From a virus, in the IMG/VR virus record IMGVR_UViG_3300023442_000027, positions 1 to 24,085 of that record: 24,085 nt of DNA; one strand, 5' to 3'. The position numbers were made by a program, and so were the translations under genes. Below are positions 6,540-14,035 of the stretch, piece after piece. The notes beneath the pieces are model-generated. The model was given only the letters and a program-made list of their open reading frames with translations. It was not told where the DNA came from and ran no database searches. Positions within the stretch are counted from its first letter, which is position 1; each line of letters starts with the position of its first letter.

Positions 6540-6854
6540 ATGAAACACGCAACTTTAGATTTTCTAACTGGTACTGACTGTGTGGTTATTGGGTCAGCTG
6601 GGTTGAGATTGAGTGAATATAACGACATCGATGTAGCTGTTTGTGCTGAGGATTTACCAACTGGCAAACTACCAGGGGAAATCAGGAGAACTGACCTTCG
6701 TACGTATTTCTCAGTATTTCCTTTGGGAAACAACGTTTTGATCAAACTTCCAAAAACAGATGTGATTGTTTACGAAAAGCGAGAATCTTTGGAAATTGTC
6801 AAAAGGGCAATGTGTGATATTAAAAACGTACCAAAATACATATTAAAGGACTAA
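6540..6854 (+). CDS. Minimal nucleotidyltransferase-like protein
   Basis: The 104-residue product contains VVIGSAGLRLSEYNDIDVAV, the GS-x(n)-DhD signature of the Pol-beta-type nucleotidyltransferase fold, and a later acidic strand TDVIVYEKRE that may supply the third carboxylate. ATG 6540 follows CGGAGA at 6526-6531. The protein is shorter than usual and stops at YILKD, where full-length relatives continue with helices. The open sequence that follows (6855-7060) may be the remains of that continuation in another frame. The substrate is unknown. Some tailed phages carry similar proteins; the role here is not inferable. Confidence 0.55.
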   Translation: MKHATLDFLTGTDCVVIGSAGLRLSEYNDIDVAVCAEDLPTGKLPGEIRRTDLRTYFSVFPLGNNVLIKLPKTDVIVYEKRESLEIVKRAMCDIKNVPKYILKD

Positions 6855-7240
6855 TCACTTCGAATCGTGCTGTTCGAATAAGCTATGATTTACCACGGTA
6901 TGACTCAAGGTTAATAAGAACGAAACAAAGTGTTGTGCAATTTTTGAATATGAACGTAGTTCTTTCACTCAGCGACGGAAAATCATCTAGGTTGAGAAAA
7001 CATTTAGAAGCTAAAGATTGTTTCATAAGAGCTAGTTTACTTTTGGTAAGTTTTGGTATATAGTTCACTGTATTGAAGATACGCAAATTAAAGAAGGAGA
7101 ATAATGTTGATTTCTTATTAGGTAAGAATATAAACAACGTTCGCAAACTAGCTACTGTGAATGGATACGTAGATTTGCGGTTTTACGGAGAAAGTAACGG
7201 ATATTGTTCAGAAACTGCTGATTTTTACAAGGTTAACTAA
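6855..7240 (+). pseudogene. Coding-like stretch broken by one in-frame TAG, overlapping a promoter
   Basis: One frame is open from 6824 to 7240 except for TAG 7061-7063. Upstream of the stop it reads ISYDLPRYDSRLIRTKQ, then LSDGKSSRLRKHLEAKDCF. Downstream it reads LLGKNINNVRKLATVNG, then YGESNGYCSETADFYKVN, ending in TAA 7238-7240. Both halves have coding-like composition. There is no good start: ATG 6950 and TTG 7073 have no Shine-Dalgarno sequence. AAGGAG at 7094-7099 precedes ATG 7104, which is in another frame and meets TAG after five codons; a one-base change there would join it to the downstream frame. I read the region as one or two decayed small genes into which a promoter (7036-7064) has formed. 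The function is unknown. Confidence 0.4.
7036..7064 (+). promoter_or_regulatory. Phage sigma70-like promoter (TTTACT-17-TATAGT)
   Basis: TTTACT 7036-7041 and TATAGT 7059-7064, spacer 17 bp. The sequence TTTTGGTAAGTTTTGGTATATA resembles the site at 7247, so the two may be copies. Confidence 0.55.
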
Positions 7241-7246
7241 TAAATG

Positions 7247-7276
7247 TTTACCTTTTTGGTAAGTTTTTGGTATATA
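7247..7276 (+). promoter_or_regulatory. Phage promoter upstream of gp32
   Basis: TTTACC 7247-7252 and TATATA 7271-7276 with an 18-bp spacer. The -10 runs into TATAAATC, close to the late-type box, so this site may serve more than one polymerase form. Confidence 0.5.
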
Positions 7277-7288
7277 AATCAATTGAAT

Positions 7289-7296
7289 TATAAATA
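7289..7296 (+). promoter_or_regulatory. T4-late-like promoter box TATAAATA upstream of gp32
   Basis: An exact TATAAATA octamer at 7289-7296, the T4 late promoter consensus, lies 160 bp before the gp32 start. T4 gene 32 is likewise expressed from more than one promoter class. Confidence 0.55.
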
Positions 7297-7298
7297 AT

Positions 7299-7314
7299 AA
7301 CGTATCGATACGTT
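7299..7314. promoter_or_regulatory. 16-bp perfect palindrome in the gp32 leader
   Basis: AACGTATCGATACGTT is its own reverse complement. It begins two bases after the late-type box, so it overlaps the expected transcription start and could be an operator. Confidence 0.5.
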
Positions 7315-7335
7315 TGATGTAATTTTGATTGGTTT

Positions 7336-7371
7336 TTCGAAGAAAGTCTAATGGACTATAAACAGTTCGAA
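7336..7371 (+). promoter_or_regulatory. Possible structured RNA in the gp32 leader
   Basis: TTCGAA at 7336-7341 and 7366-7371 can pair, enclosing AGTC/GACT (7346-7349/7353-7356). A 12-codon frame from ATG 7351 to TGA 7387-7389 overlaps it. In T4 the gp32 leader folds into a pseudoknot that gp32 binds to repress itself. The same role here is a guess from position. Confidence 0.3.
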
Positions 7372-7457
7372 TTGGGCTCATATTGTTGAGTTCCAAAATT
7401 TTTAATCGAAGCACGAAGACTAGAGTTTCTGAGTGCAAAATATGAGGAAGAAAAAAG

Positions 7458-8426
7458 ATGACAGATTTTAACACAGTACAAGGTGCAGATGCGTTTAATT
7501 TTTCAGCTATGAAAGCTGAGATTGGAAAGGACCCATTCGCAACCCCTAAAACATCTTATAAACGCGACGAGCGTTTTTACGTGTTGCAAAAAGACAAAGA
7601 AGGTAACGGAGCTGCTTTAATTCGTTTTTTGCCAGATTCTGAGCGTGGTATGATTCAGCGTATGTATAAAATCAGCACTACGATTACTAAGAATGGTAAG
7701 AAGCGTTTTGTAAGTGAATTCTCACCCTCAACTATTAACCAGCCCTGTATTTTTCAAGAAAAATGGCAAATGCTGTGGAACAGCAACTTAAAGGAAGAAG
7801 CACGTCAATTTTCACGAGGTGTTCGTTTTGTTAGTAACATTAAAGTTCTAAAAGACCCAGCCAATCCAGAGAACGAAGGTAAAATTTTCTTATATGAAAT
7901 GTCTGGATCTATGAAAGACAAGTTGCAAGCTGCGATTGATCCAAGTGAACAAGATCGTTCGTTGGGAGCTAAACCTAAAGAGTTGTTCAATCCACTGCAA
8001 GGTAATTCGTTTCGTCTAGTTGCTAAGAAAGGAGCTAATAACCAAATCAACTACGATTCTTCTGAAGTTTTAAACGACATTTCTTCAATTTACGACTCTG
8101 TTGATGAAGCTCTAACAGATATTAAAGAAAACGCTTATAAATTGAGTGATTTGTTGAAACCTGAATCGTTCTTGAGCTATGAAGAGTTGAAGGAAAAAAT
8201 GGCATGGGTTACTTTCGAAGACGTACAAACTCAACCTTTGACTGCTCAAGTTGCTGAACCTGTTGAAATTCAAGAAGTTCGACCCGTTCAAACAGTTCAA
8301 CCCGTTCAAACAGCTCAAACAGCTCAACCTGTTGAAGTTGCTCAAACAGCTCAACCTGTTCAAACACCAAAGGAAGAGGTCAAGAATGACGTTTCTTTAG
8401 ATTCTCTGTTGTCTGGTTTAGTTTAA
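7458..8426 (+). CDS. 32: Single-stranded DNA-binding protein, gp32-like
   Basis: The 322-residue product matches T4 gp32 over its core. DKEGNGAALIRFLPDS corresponds to the T4 segment around NGQAVIRFLP, and KVLKDPANPENEGKIFLYE corresponds to VVKDPAAPENEGKVFKY. It coats ssDNA in replication and recombination. The zinc ligands of T4 gp32 (His plus three Cys) are not present: only one Cys remains in STINQPCIFQEKW. The C-terminal region (about residues 255-305) is a Pro/Val/Gln/Thr low-complexity linker of PVQT- and AQTAQ-type repeats. It ends in VSLDSLLSGLV, which resembles the LDDLLNDL tip that contacts partner proteins. ATG 7458 is preceded by GAGGAAG. A terminator follows. Confidence 0.85.
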   Translation: MTDFNTVQGADAFNFSAMKAEIGKDPFATPKTSYKRDERFYVLQKDKEGNGAALIRFLPDSERGMIQRMYKISTTITKNGKKRFVSEFSPSTINQPCIFQEKWQMLWNSNLKEEARQFSRGVRFVSNIKVLKDPANPENEGKIFLYEMSGSMKDKLQAAIDPSEQDRSLGAKPKELFNPLQGNSFRLVAKKGANNQINYDSSEVLNDISSIYDSVDEALTDIKENAYKLSDLLKPESFLSYEELKEKMAWVTFEDVQTQPLTAQVAEPVEIQEVRPVQTVQPVQTAQTAQPVEVAQTAQPVQTPKEEVKNDVSLDSLLSGLV

Positions 8427-8450
8427 AAGTTTTGAACTAGGTTAAATTTT

Positions 8451-8483
8451 AAAGGGCGTTTGTTAGTTCAAGCGCCCTTTTTT
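8451..8483 (+). terminator. Rho-independent terminator after gp32
   Basis: AAAGGGCG (8451-8458) pairs with CGCCCTTT (8473-8480), followed by TTT. The loop is 14 bases with further pairing possible. The next gene starts only 8 bases later. Confidence 0.85.
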
Positions 8484-8490
8484 AATTTGT

Positions 8491-10347
8491 ATGAGTAAAC
8501 CATTAACAACTCCCCAATTTACAGAACGAGCTCAGGAAGTTCACGGTTCGAGGTACGATTATTCTTTAGTTGAGTACGTCAACTCAAAAGCAAAAGTAAA
8601 AATCATCTGTCAAGAACATGGTGTTTTTGAACAAATGCCAACTAACCATCTCAATTCAGCTGGGTGTCAGAAGTGTGGGTTCATAAGCATAAAGACCAAA
8701 ATAAGAAAGACTACTGGCGAATTTATAGAACGAGCTCAGGAAGTTCACGGTTCGAGGTACGATTATTCTTTAGTTGAGTACGTCGATTCAAAAACAAAAG
8801 TTAAAATCATCTGTCAAGAACATGGTGTTTTTGAACAATTGCCAACCAATCATCTCAAATCAGGGGGATGTCACATGTGTGGGTATGAAAGTAGGGCTGT
8901 TAGTAGAAGAAAGAGTGAAAAAGAATTCATAGAACAATCTCAGGAAGTTCACGGTTCGAAGTACAATTATTCTTTAGTTGAGTACACACACAGTAAAACA
9001 AAAGTAAAAATCATCTGTCCAGAACATGGTGTTTTTGAACAAACCCCGTCGTTACACATTAGCGGTTCCAATTGTCCAAAATGTAGTTACGAACACCGAG
9101 GGTTGAACTTGTTGGGAACTACAGATAAATTTATATCTGAATCTAATTCCGTTCACGGTTCGAAGTACGATTATTCTTTAGTTGAGTACGTTGGATCTCA
9201 CACTAAAGTTAAAATAATATGTCCCGAGCACGGTATTTTCAAACAAACACCAACAAACCACGTGAATCAAAACGGTTGTCCAAAATGTAGTTATGAAGAT
9301 AACGGAGTAAGAAGAAGTTTAACCACAGAGGATTTTATAAAACGAGCTCGGGAAGTTCACGGAGATAAGTACGATTATTCTTTAGTTGATTACATCCATA
9401 ACACAAAATGTGTTAAAATAATCTGTCCTGAACACGGTGTTTTTGAACAAACGCTCAACGATCACATAAACAGCAGCTGTCCAATTTGCACAACTGAAAA
9501 ACACAAACAGAACCAGTATATAAAATTCATCAACAAAGCTCGGGAAGTTCACGGAGATAAGTACGATTATTATTTAGTTGATTACACTCATAGCAAAACA
9601 AAAGTTAAAATAATCTGTCCCGAACATGGCGTTTTTGAACAAAATCCAAACGTACACTTGTTGCAAAAAGGTTGTTTAGAGTGTTTAGCCAACAGTCAAC
9701 GTGACGCAAACTTTACAAACTTCATCAACAAAGCTCGGGAAGTTCACGGAGATAAGTACGATTATTCTTTAATTGATTACATTAGCTGTACAGTAAAAGT
9801 AGAGATTATCTGCCCTCAACACGGATCGTTTTTACAAACTCCATCAAGTCACTTAAAAGGGTCAAACTGTAGAGATTGTTGGACTGAGGGGTTATCGTTG
9901 GATTTTGTAAAAAAATACACGAACAACGAATCGTTGGGGCAATCTGTTGGGTTGTTTTATGTTTTAAAATTCAAACACGTAGGTGGTTTTGAGTTCATTA
10001 AAGTTGGAATTACTTCAAGGAATGTAGAATCTAGATTCAAACGCGGGTATGAAGAATTCACATATGAAATCATACACACTGTAGAACTTACCAACTTAGA
10101 GGTTGCTTTGTTAGAGCAGCGAGTGTTGAGTATGTTGAAAGAATCAAAAAAACCGTTCAAATTTCCAAAAGGTGTTGTTTTTTCAGGGAGGACTGAGTGT
10201 TTTGATCTCAACGAAACAGATTTGAACGAATTGTTGCAAAAAGCGAACGAAACGCTGAGATGTTTTAATGATTCACAGTCCAACAGTCCAACAGTCCAAC
10301 AGTCCACTAAACGACACGCAGCAGTTTCGTTTGAGTTAAAAAAATGA
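8491..10347 (+). CDS. Zinc-ribbon repeat (DUF723-like) GIY-YIG nuclease, 7 repeats
   Basis: The 618-residue protein has seven repeats of ~57-68 residues (about residues 1-470), each with VHGxxYDYSLVxY, C-x2-HGxFxQ and a final C-x2-C. The GIY-YIG domain occupies ~485-580: VGLFYVLKF, FEFIKVGITS, ESRFKRG, ALLEQRVL and GRTECFDL. A short Ser/Gln-rich tail is encoded by an 8-bp tandem repeat. Start ATG 8491 lies just after the gp32 terminator and has no Shine-Dalgarno sequence, so expression probably depends on readthrough. Its stop overlaps the next gene as ATGA. It is likely a free-standing homing nuclease whose repeats read a long DNA target; the target is unknown. Confidence 0.8.
   Translation: MSKPLTTPQFTERAQEVHGSRYDYSLVEYVNSKAKVKIICQEHGVFEQMPTNHLNSAGCQKCGFISIKTKIRKTTGEFIERAQEVHGSRYDYSLVEYVDSKTKVKIICQEHGVFEQLPTNHLKSGGCHMCGYESRAVSRRKSEKEFIEQSQEVHGSKYNYSLVEYTHSKTKVKIICPEHGVFEQTPSLHISGSNCPKCSYEHRGLNLLGTTDKFISESNSVHGSKYDYSLVEYVGSHTKVKIICPEHGIFKQTPTNHVNQNGCPKCSYEDNGVRRSLTTEDFIKRAREVHGDKYDYSLVDYIHNTKCVKIICPEHGVFEQTLNDHINSSCPICTTEKHKQNQYIKFINKAREVHGDKYDYYLVDYTHSKTKVKIICPEHGVFEQNPNVHLLQKGCLECLANSQRDANFTNFINKAREVHGDKYDYSLIDYISCTVKVEIICPQHGSFLQTPSSHLKGSNCRDCWTEGLSLDFVKKYTNNESLGQSVGLFYVLKFKHVGGFEFIKVGITSRNVESRFKRGYEEFTYEIIHTVELTNLEVALLEQRVLSMLKESKKPFKFPKGVVFSGRTECFDLNETDLNELLQKANETLRCFNDSQSNSPTVQQSTKRHAAVSFELKK
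10276..10307 (+). repeat. 8-bp tandem repeat, four copies, within coding sequence
   Basis: CAGTCCAA three times (10276-10299) and CAGTCCAC once (10300-10307). The unit is not a multiple of three, so gain or loss of a copy would change the reading frame of the nuclease tail. Confidence 0.9.
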
Positions 10348-11756
10348 GTAAAACACTAACAAATACACAATTCATCAACAAAGCTCGGGAAGTTCACGGA
10401 GATAAGTACGATTATTCTTTAGTTGAGTACGTCAACACCAACACTAAAGTTAAGATAACATGTCCTGAGCACGGTATTTTCGAACAAATGCCTAGAAACC
10501 ACACCAAAGGTCGTGGATGTCAAAAATGTGCAAATCGATGCATGACTACTTTTGAATTCATAAAACGAGCTCAGGAAGTTCACGGAGACAAGTACGATTA
10601 TTCTCTAGTTGATTCCAAAAACAACAAAACAAAAGTAAAAATCACATGCAAAGAACACGGGTGGTTTAATCAAATTCCAAACGCCCATTTAAACAACAAC
10701 GGTTGCCCAGAATGTGCTCGTTTGAGTTCAGGCAGCACGTTGGTAAAATCCGTTGAAATGTTCATAGAACAGTCTAGGGAAGTTCACGGAGATAAGTACG
10801 ATTATTCTCTAGTTGAGTACGTCAACACCAACACTAAAGTAAAAATAATCTGCAAAGAACACGGTCAATTTGAACAAATTCCCAAACTTCACACTAAAAA
10901 TTCAGGGTGTACAAAATGTTCCCGGATTAGAACAGGTTCTAAATTATCCAGCAGTACTGCTGAGTTTGTTGAAAAGGCTCACAAAGTTCACGGAGATAAG
11001 TACGATTATTCCAAAGTTGAGTACGTCAACACCAACACTAAAGTAAAAATAATGTGTAAAAAACACGGACAATTCACTCAACGAGTAAATGACCATTTGA
11101 GTGGTAACGGGTGTACAAAATGTTCCCGGATTAGAACTGCGTTTAAATTATCCAGCAGTACTGCTGAGTTTGTTGAAAAGGCTCACAAAGTTCACGGAGA
11201 TAAGTACAGTTATTCTAAAGTTGAGTACAAAAACAACAAAACCAACGTTGATATATTGTGCAAAAAGCACGGATCTTTTTTTCAAACACCCAATTCACAT
11301 TTGGGTGGTAGCGGGTGTTCGATGTGCTTTAGGACTAGGGTTAGAACCCAAAAACGAAGTTCTATATTGGGTTCGAATCACGGAGTAGATTTCATACACC
11401 GATACCAACTAAACTCAGACAAAGGGCTAAAACCTGGAGTGTTCTACAGGTTGGAGTTTAAACACGTAAGCGGTTTTGAGTTTATCAAAGTAGGAATTAC
11501 TTCAGTTGGAGTCAAGAGACGTTTTAAGGGCAAACAGTACAAAGATTTTTCATGGAAAGTGTTGGAGTTGGTACAGTGTAACAACTTGCAAAGTGCTATT
11601 TTGGAAAGAACTTATTTGAATAAATTAAGAGAGTTTGAATATCGTGTTTTTCAATTTCCTCAAAGTATAAGTTTTACAGGTTGGAGCGAGTGTTTTCACA
11701 CAGAGATTAGAGAATTAAAAGCAAAGGAGTTACTGCATGATTTTAGTAGATTATAG
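10344..11756 (+). CDS. Zinc-ribbon repeat (DUF723-like) GIY-YIG nuclease, 5 repeats
   Basis: The 470-residue protein has five zinc-ribbon repeats (residues ~5-340) with the same VHGDKYDYS, C-x2-HG and GC-x2-C signature, then GIY-YIG (~355-460): PGVFYRLEF, FEFIKVGITS, KRRFKGK, AILERTYL and GWSECFHT. It starts at ATG 10344, overlapping the previous stop by four bases (ATGA), and ends at TAG 11754-11756, 20 bases inside the rnh gene. It is thus coupled to genes on both sides. Repeats 4 and 5 contain a 63-bp segment identical in DNA. It is similar to the preceding gene, which suggests tandem duplication followed by repeat exchange. Confidence 0.8.
   Translation: MSKTLTNTQFINKAREVHGDKYDYSLVEYVNTNTKVKITCPEHGIFEQMPRNHTKGRGCQKCANRCMTTFEFIKRAQEVHGDKYDYSLVDSKNNKTKVKITCKEHGWFNQIPNAHLNNNGCPECARLSSGSTLVKSVEMFIEQSREVHGDKYDYSLVEYVNTNTKVKIICKEHGQFEQIPKLHTKNSGCTKCSRIRTGSKLSSSTAEFVEKAHKVHGDKYDYSKVEYVNTNTKVKIMCKKHGQFTQRVNDHLSGNGCTKCSRIRTAFKLSSSTAEFVEKAHKVHGDKYSYSKVEYKNNKTNVDILCKKHGSFFQTPNSHLGGSGCSMCFRTRVRTQKRSSILGSNHGVDFIHRYQLNSDKGLKPGVFYRLEFKHVSGFEFIKVGITSVGVKRRFKGKQYKDFSWKVLELVQCNNLQSAILERTYLNKLREFEYRVFQFPQSISFTGWSECFHTEIRELKAKELLHDFSRL
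10941..11207 (+). repeat. Identical 63-bp segments at 10941-11003 and 11145-11207
   Basis: The two segments, 204 bp apart, are identical and encode the helix and VHGDKY strand of zinc-ribbon repeats 4 and 5. This is a sign of recent duplication or gene conversion. Confidence 0.85.
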
Positions 11757-12837
11757 TTCAATATTACACAGGAAGATACACACAGCAGTTAAACAGACAA
11801 ACCCAAAAACAACAGACGGACAATATAACACATCTGAGTATGTTGATTACGTAAAACACTGCATTATGGAAGAACTTATTGAAATTCAAACCACCTACTC
11901 TGGTAAGTTTGGAGATTTGGTGATTTGTCTTGACAACGCAACTGGCGGTTATTGGCGAAGAGATTTTTACCCAGGTTATAAGATGCAAAGAAAAGACACT
12001 AGAGACCAATCTCCAATCAACTTCAAAGAACTGTTTGCTGAATTGCAAGGATTAATCGAAGCGATTCGTAATTTCACTCCTTGGAAAGTTGTAGAAGTCG
12101 AAAAAGCAGAAGCGGACGATTTGATTCTTGTGCTGAGTGACCTGTACAACAAACACGAGCCTATTTTAATACACTCACCCGATAAAGACATGCTTCAAGC
12201 TGCAAAACCAGGAGCGAACGTCAAACAGTGGAGTTCTCTGACCCACAAATGGTTAACGCCCGAGTCGAAATCCGGTTCGTTGCAGGAATGGATAGACGAA
12301 CATTGTATTTTAGGAGACTTTTCCGATGGGGTTCCTAAGATAGTTCACGGAACTGAATTCAGCGAAGACTTTTTAACATATTTGAAAGAACACGGACACG
12401 ACTGTAAAACCCCACAACTTTTCAAAACATCCATACCAAAAGACGAAAAAATAGGACTGTTGAACGAGTTCAGTGTTTATGAAACTAACAGGAATGGCGA
12501 ATCTACTGGAGTCAAAGCTATTTACAAACCGATCAGATTCGGACCAAGTGGGTTGAAGAAAGTAATCAAAGAGCACGGAAGTGTTGAAAATTGGTTAAAG
12601 ACTGATAAAACTCTCCAAGAGAACTACGACCGGAATTACATTTTGGTTATGAGAGAGGGGATTCCAGAATATATAGAAGAAAATGTTTTAACCGCCTACA
12701 ACGAAGCTAAAACTGAATATAAAAACCAAGAACTTGAAGAATATTTAAGAGCTAACAACATGAATATGATTTTAACAACATTGCCGATAGTTTTCAAACT
12801 AGACCGAGAAATAACGGCTTCTGATTTTGGATGGTAA
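11737..12837 (+). CDS. rnh: RNase H / 5'-3' exonuclease, T4 Rnh-like (FEN family)
   Basis: The 366-residue protein matches T4 RNase H along its length. LVDYSS carries the first metal Asp (D5). CLDNATGGYWRRDFYPGYK (D66) compares with CIDNAKSGYWRRDF in T4. Acidic EADD lies at 125-128 and SPDKDM at ~148-152. GANVKQWSSLTHKW compares with PNVKQWSPMHKKW. GDFSDGVPKI supplies the last metal ligands and helix-hairpin-helix. It removes RNA primers from lagging-strand fragments. The N-terminus lacks the ~15 residues before this point in T4. ATG 11737 follows AAAGGAG and lies inside the end of the nuclease gene, so the two are translationally coupled. Confidence 0.9.
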   Translation: MILVDYSSILHRKIHTAVKQTNPKTTDGQYNTSEYVDYVKHCIMEELIEIQTTYSGKFGDLVICLDNATGGYWRRDFYPGYKMQRKDTRDQSPINFKELFAELQGLIEAIRNFTPWKVVEVEKAEADDLILVLSDLYNKHEPILIHSPDKDMLQAAKPGANVKQWSSLTHKWLTPESKSGSLQEWIDEHCILGDFSDGVPKIVHGTEFSEDFLTYLKEHGHDCKTPQLFKTSIPKDEKIGLLNEFSVYETNRNGESTGVKAIYKPIRFGPSGLKKVIKEHGSVENWLKTDKTLQENYDRNYILVMREGIPEYIEENVLTAYNEAKTEYKNQELEEYLRANNMNMILTTLPIVFKLDREITASDFGW

Positions 12838-12839
12838 AC

Positions 12840-12868
12840 TTCAGTTAATGTTCAGTTAATGTTCAGTT
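12840..12868 (+). repeat. 11-bp direct repeats before the primase gene
   Basis: TTCAGTTAATG occurs at 12840-12850 and 12851-12861, with a partial third copy TTCAGTTT at 12862-12869. They fill the gap between rnh and primase. A weak -10-like TAAAAT at 12871-12876 follows. Confidence 0.7.
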
Positions 12869-12897
12869 TGTAAAATACAGAGAAGGAGAGTGCAATT

Positions 12898-13971
12898 ATG
12901 GGATTAGTTTCGGTAGATGTTAAGTATTTCAAGATGGCGGTTGGTTTGGAACGAATTGGTAGGGAGACTACTGAAGATGTCCAAGCCAAGTGTCCAGTTT
13001 GTGGAGATTCTAAAACTAAAACAAGTGCCAAGCGTTTGCATTTGTACAATAAAGGAACTGTAACTAACGTCAACTGTTTCAACGGAGACTGTCTAGTTCA
13101 CAACAAGACGGTTTATGGTTTCTTGAACGAGTTTTTCCCAAACTTACTAAGTCAATATAAACGAGAAACTTTCCAAAACACGCTAACTGAGCTTTCAAAC
13201 GGCGGAGATGTGTTCGCTTCTTTTAAAAAAACTACAAAAACTACAAATAAACACGAAACAGCACCCACGTCTGAACCAAAAGATAGTTTATTGGATAGTT
13301 GGGAACCTAATGATGTATTTTTACAGATACCTAAGCCTCCAGTTCAAGTTCAAGATTTAACCATGTACATGCAACCGATCGAAGAATCCAAACACGGGAT
13401 TGACTATTTAAAAACCCGCGGTATTGAACCAAATACAAAATTTGGAAAGTGGTTCTTCGGAGATAGAGATTTGAAAATCGGTGAAACTTTGTATAGAATA
13501 ACCGATTCTGTAGTAGTTCCTTTGTATTATAAAGACGTGATGTATGGTTTTTACTCAAGAAGTACAGAAACTAAAAACTTCACAACTTACATGAACAACA
13601 CGAACATCGGGTATAAAATTTTCAACTGGTTCAACGTCGATTTAGAAGAGCCTGTTTATATTTTCGAAGGCGTTTTTGACGCGATTGCTTCAGGGTTGCC
13701 GAACTCGATAGCTTTATTAGGAGCTAAACTCCCAGATGAAAGACTCAAAGAAATCAAAAAACCAATATTCTGCTTAGATAACGACAGGACTGGAATCATT
13801 AACTCTGTACAGTATGCTAAAAAAGGACATAGCATATTTATACAACCGAAACAATTCAAAGAAAAAGACATGAATGAGTTGATGTTGAATTATGGTTCTG
13901 TTTGTGATTTGGTTAAGAATAATATAAAATGTGGAATTATAGCTGAAGTTGAACTAACGTCTAGGTTGTGA
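12898..13971 (+). CDS. 61: DNA primase, gp61-like
   Basis: The 357-residue product has an N-terminal zinc finger with C32, C35 (CPVCGDSKT) and C60, C65 (NCFNGDC). It is followed by TVYGFLNEFFPNLLSQY, matching the equivalent YLKEFEPDLYREY of T4 gp61. The Toprim domain has IFEGVFDAI (E257, D261), CLDNDRTG (D294, D296) and later KDMNELM. The enzyme makes RNA primers for lagging-strand synthesis together with the gp41 helicase, whose gene is not in the window. The start has GAAGGAGAG at good spacing. The residue 100-135 linker is Thr/Lys-rich. Its position just after rnh groups two lagging-strand functions. Confidence 0.9.
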   Translation: MGLVSVDVKYFKMAVGLERIGRETTEDVQAKCPVCGDSKTKTSAKRLHLYNKGTVTNVNCFNGDCLVHNKTVYGFLNEFFPNLLSQYKRETFQNTLTELSNGGDVFASFKKTTKTTNKHETAPTSEPKDSLLDSWEPNDVFLQIPKPPVQVQDLTMYMQPIEESKHGIDYLKTRGIEPNTKFGKWFFGDRDLKIGETLYRITDSVVVPLYYKDVMYGFYSRSTETKNFTTYMNNTNIGYKIFNWFNVDLEEPVYIFEGVFDAIASGLPNSIALLGAKLPDERLKEIKKPIFCLDNDRTGIINSVQYAKKGHSIFIQPKQFKEKDMNELMLNYGSVCDLVKNNIKCGIIAEVELTSRL

Positions 13972-13979
13972 TTCTTTTG

Positions 13980-14008
13980 TTTACTTTTAGTTAATTTCGT
14001 TGTATAAT
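13980..14008 (+). promoter_or_regulatory. Phage sigma70-like promoter (TTTACT-17-TATAAT)
   Basis: TTTACT 13980-13985 and perfect TATAAT 14003-14008, spacer 17 bp. It serves the small basic gene at 14036. Confidence 0.75.
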
Positions 14009-14035
14009 TAACAACATATCATACAGGAGATTTAT

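Noticed and set aside
6855-6900. tRNA gene suggested by TTCGAAT-type boxes
   Set aside because: No cloverleaf with acceptor and anticodon stems can be drawn; the boxes are short palindromes.
9957-10307. 116-residue minus-strand frame opposite the 7-repeat nuclease
   Set aside because: The conserved GIY-YIG domain on the + strand explains the openness.
11101-11388. 95-residue + strand frame inside the second tandem nuclease
   Set aside because: It is a shadow frame of the 10344-11756 gene, whose repeats are unmistakable, and has no ribosome site.
12360-12420. Zinc-ribbon-like words (KEHGHDCKT) inside rnh
   Set aside because: A single HG and Cys without the paired Cys pattern; the region belongs to the FEN-type C-terminal domain.
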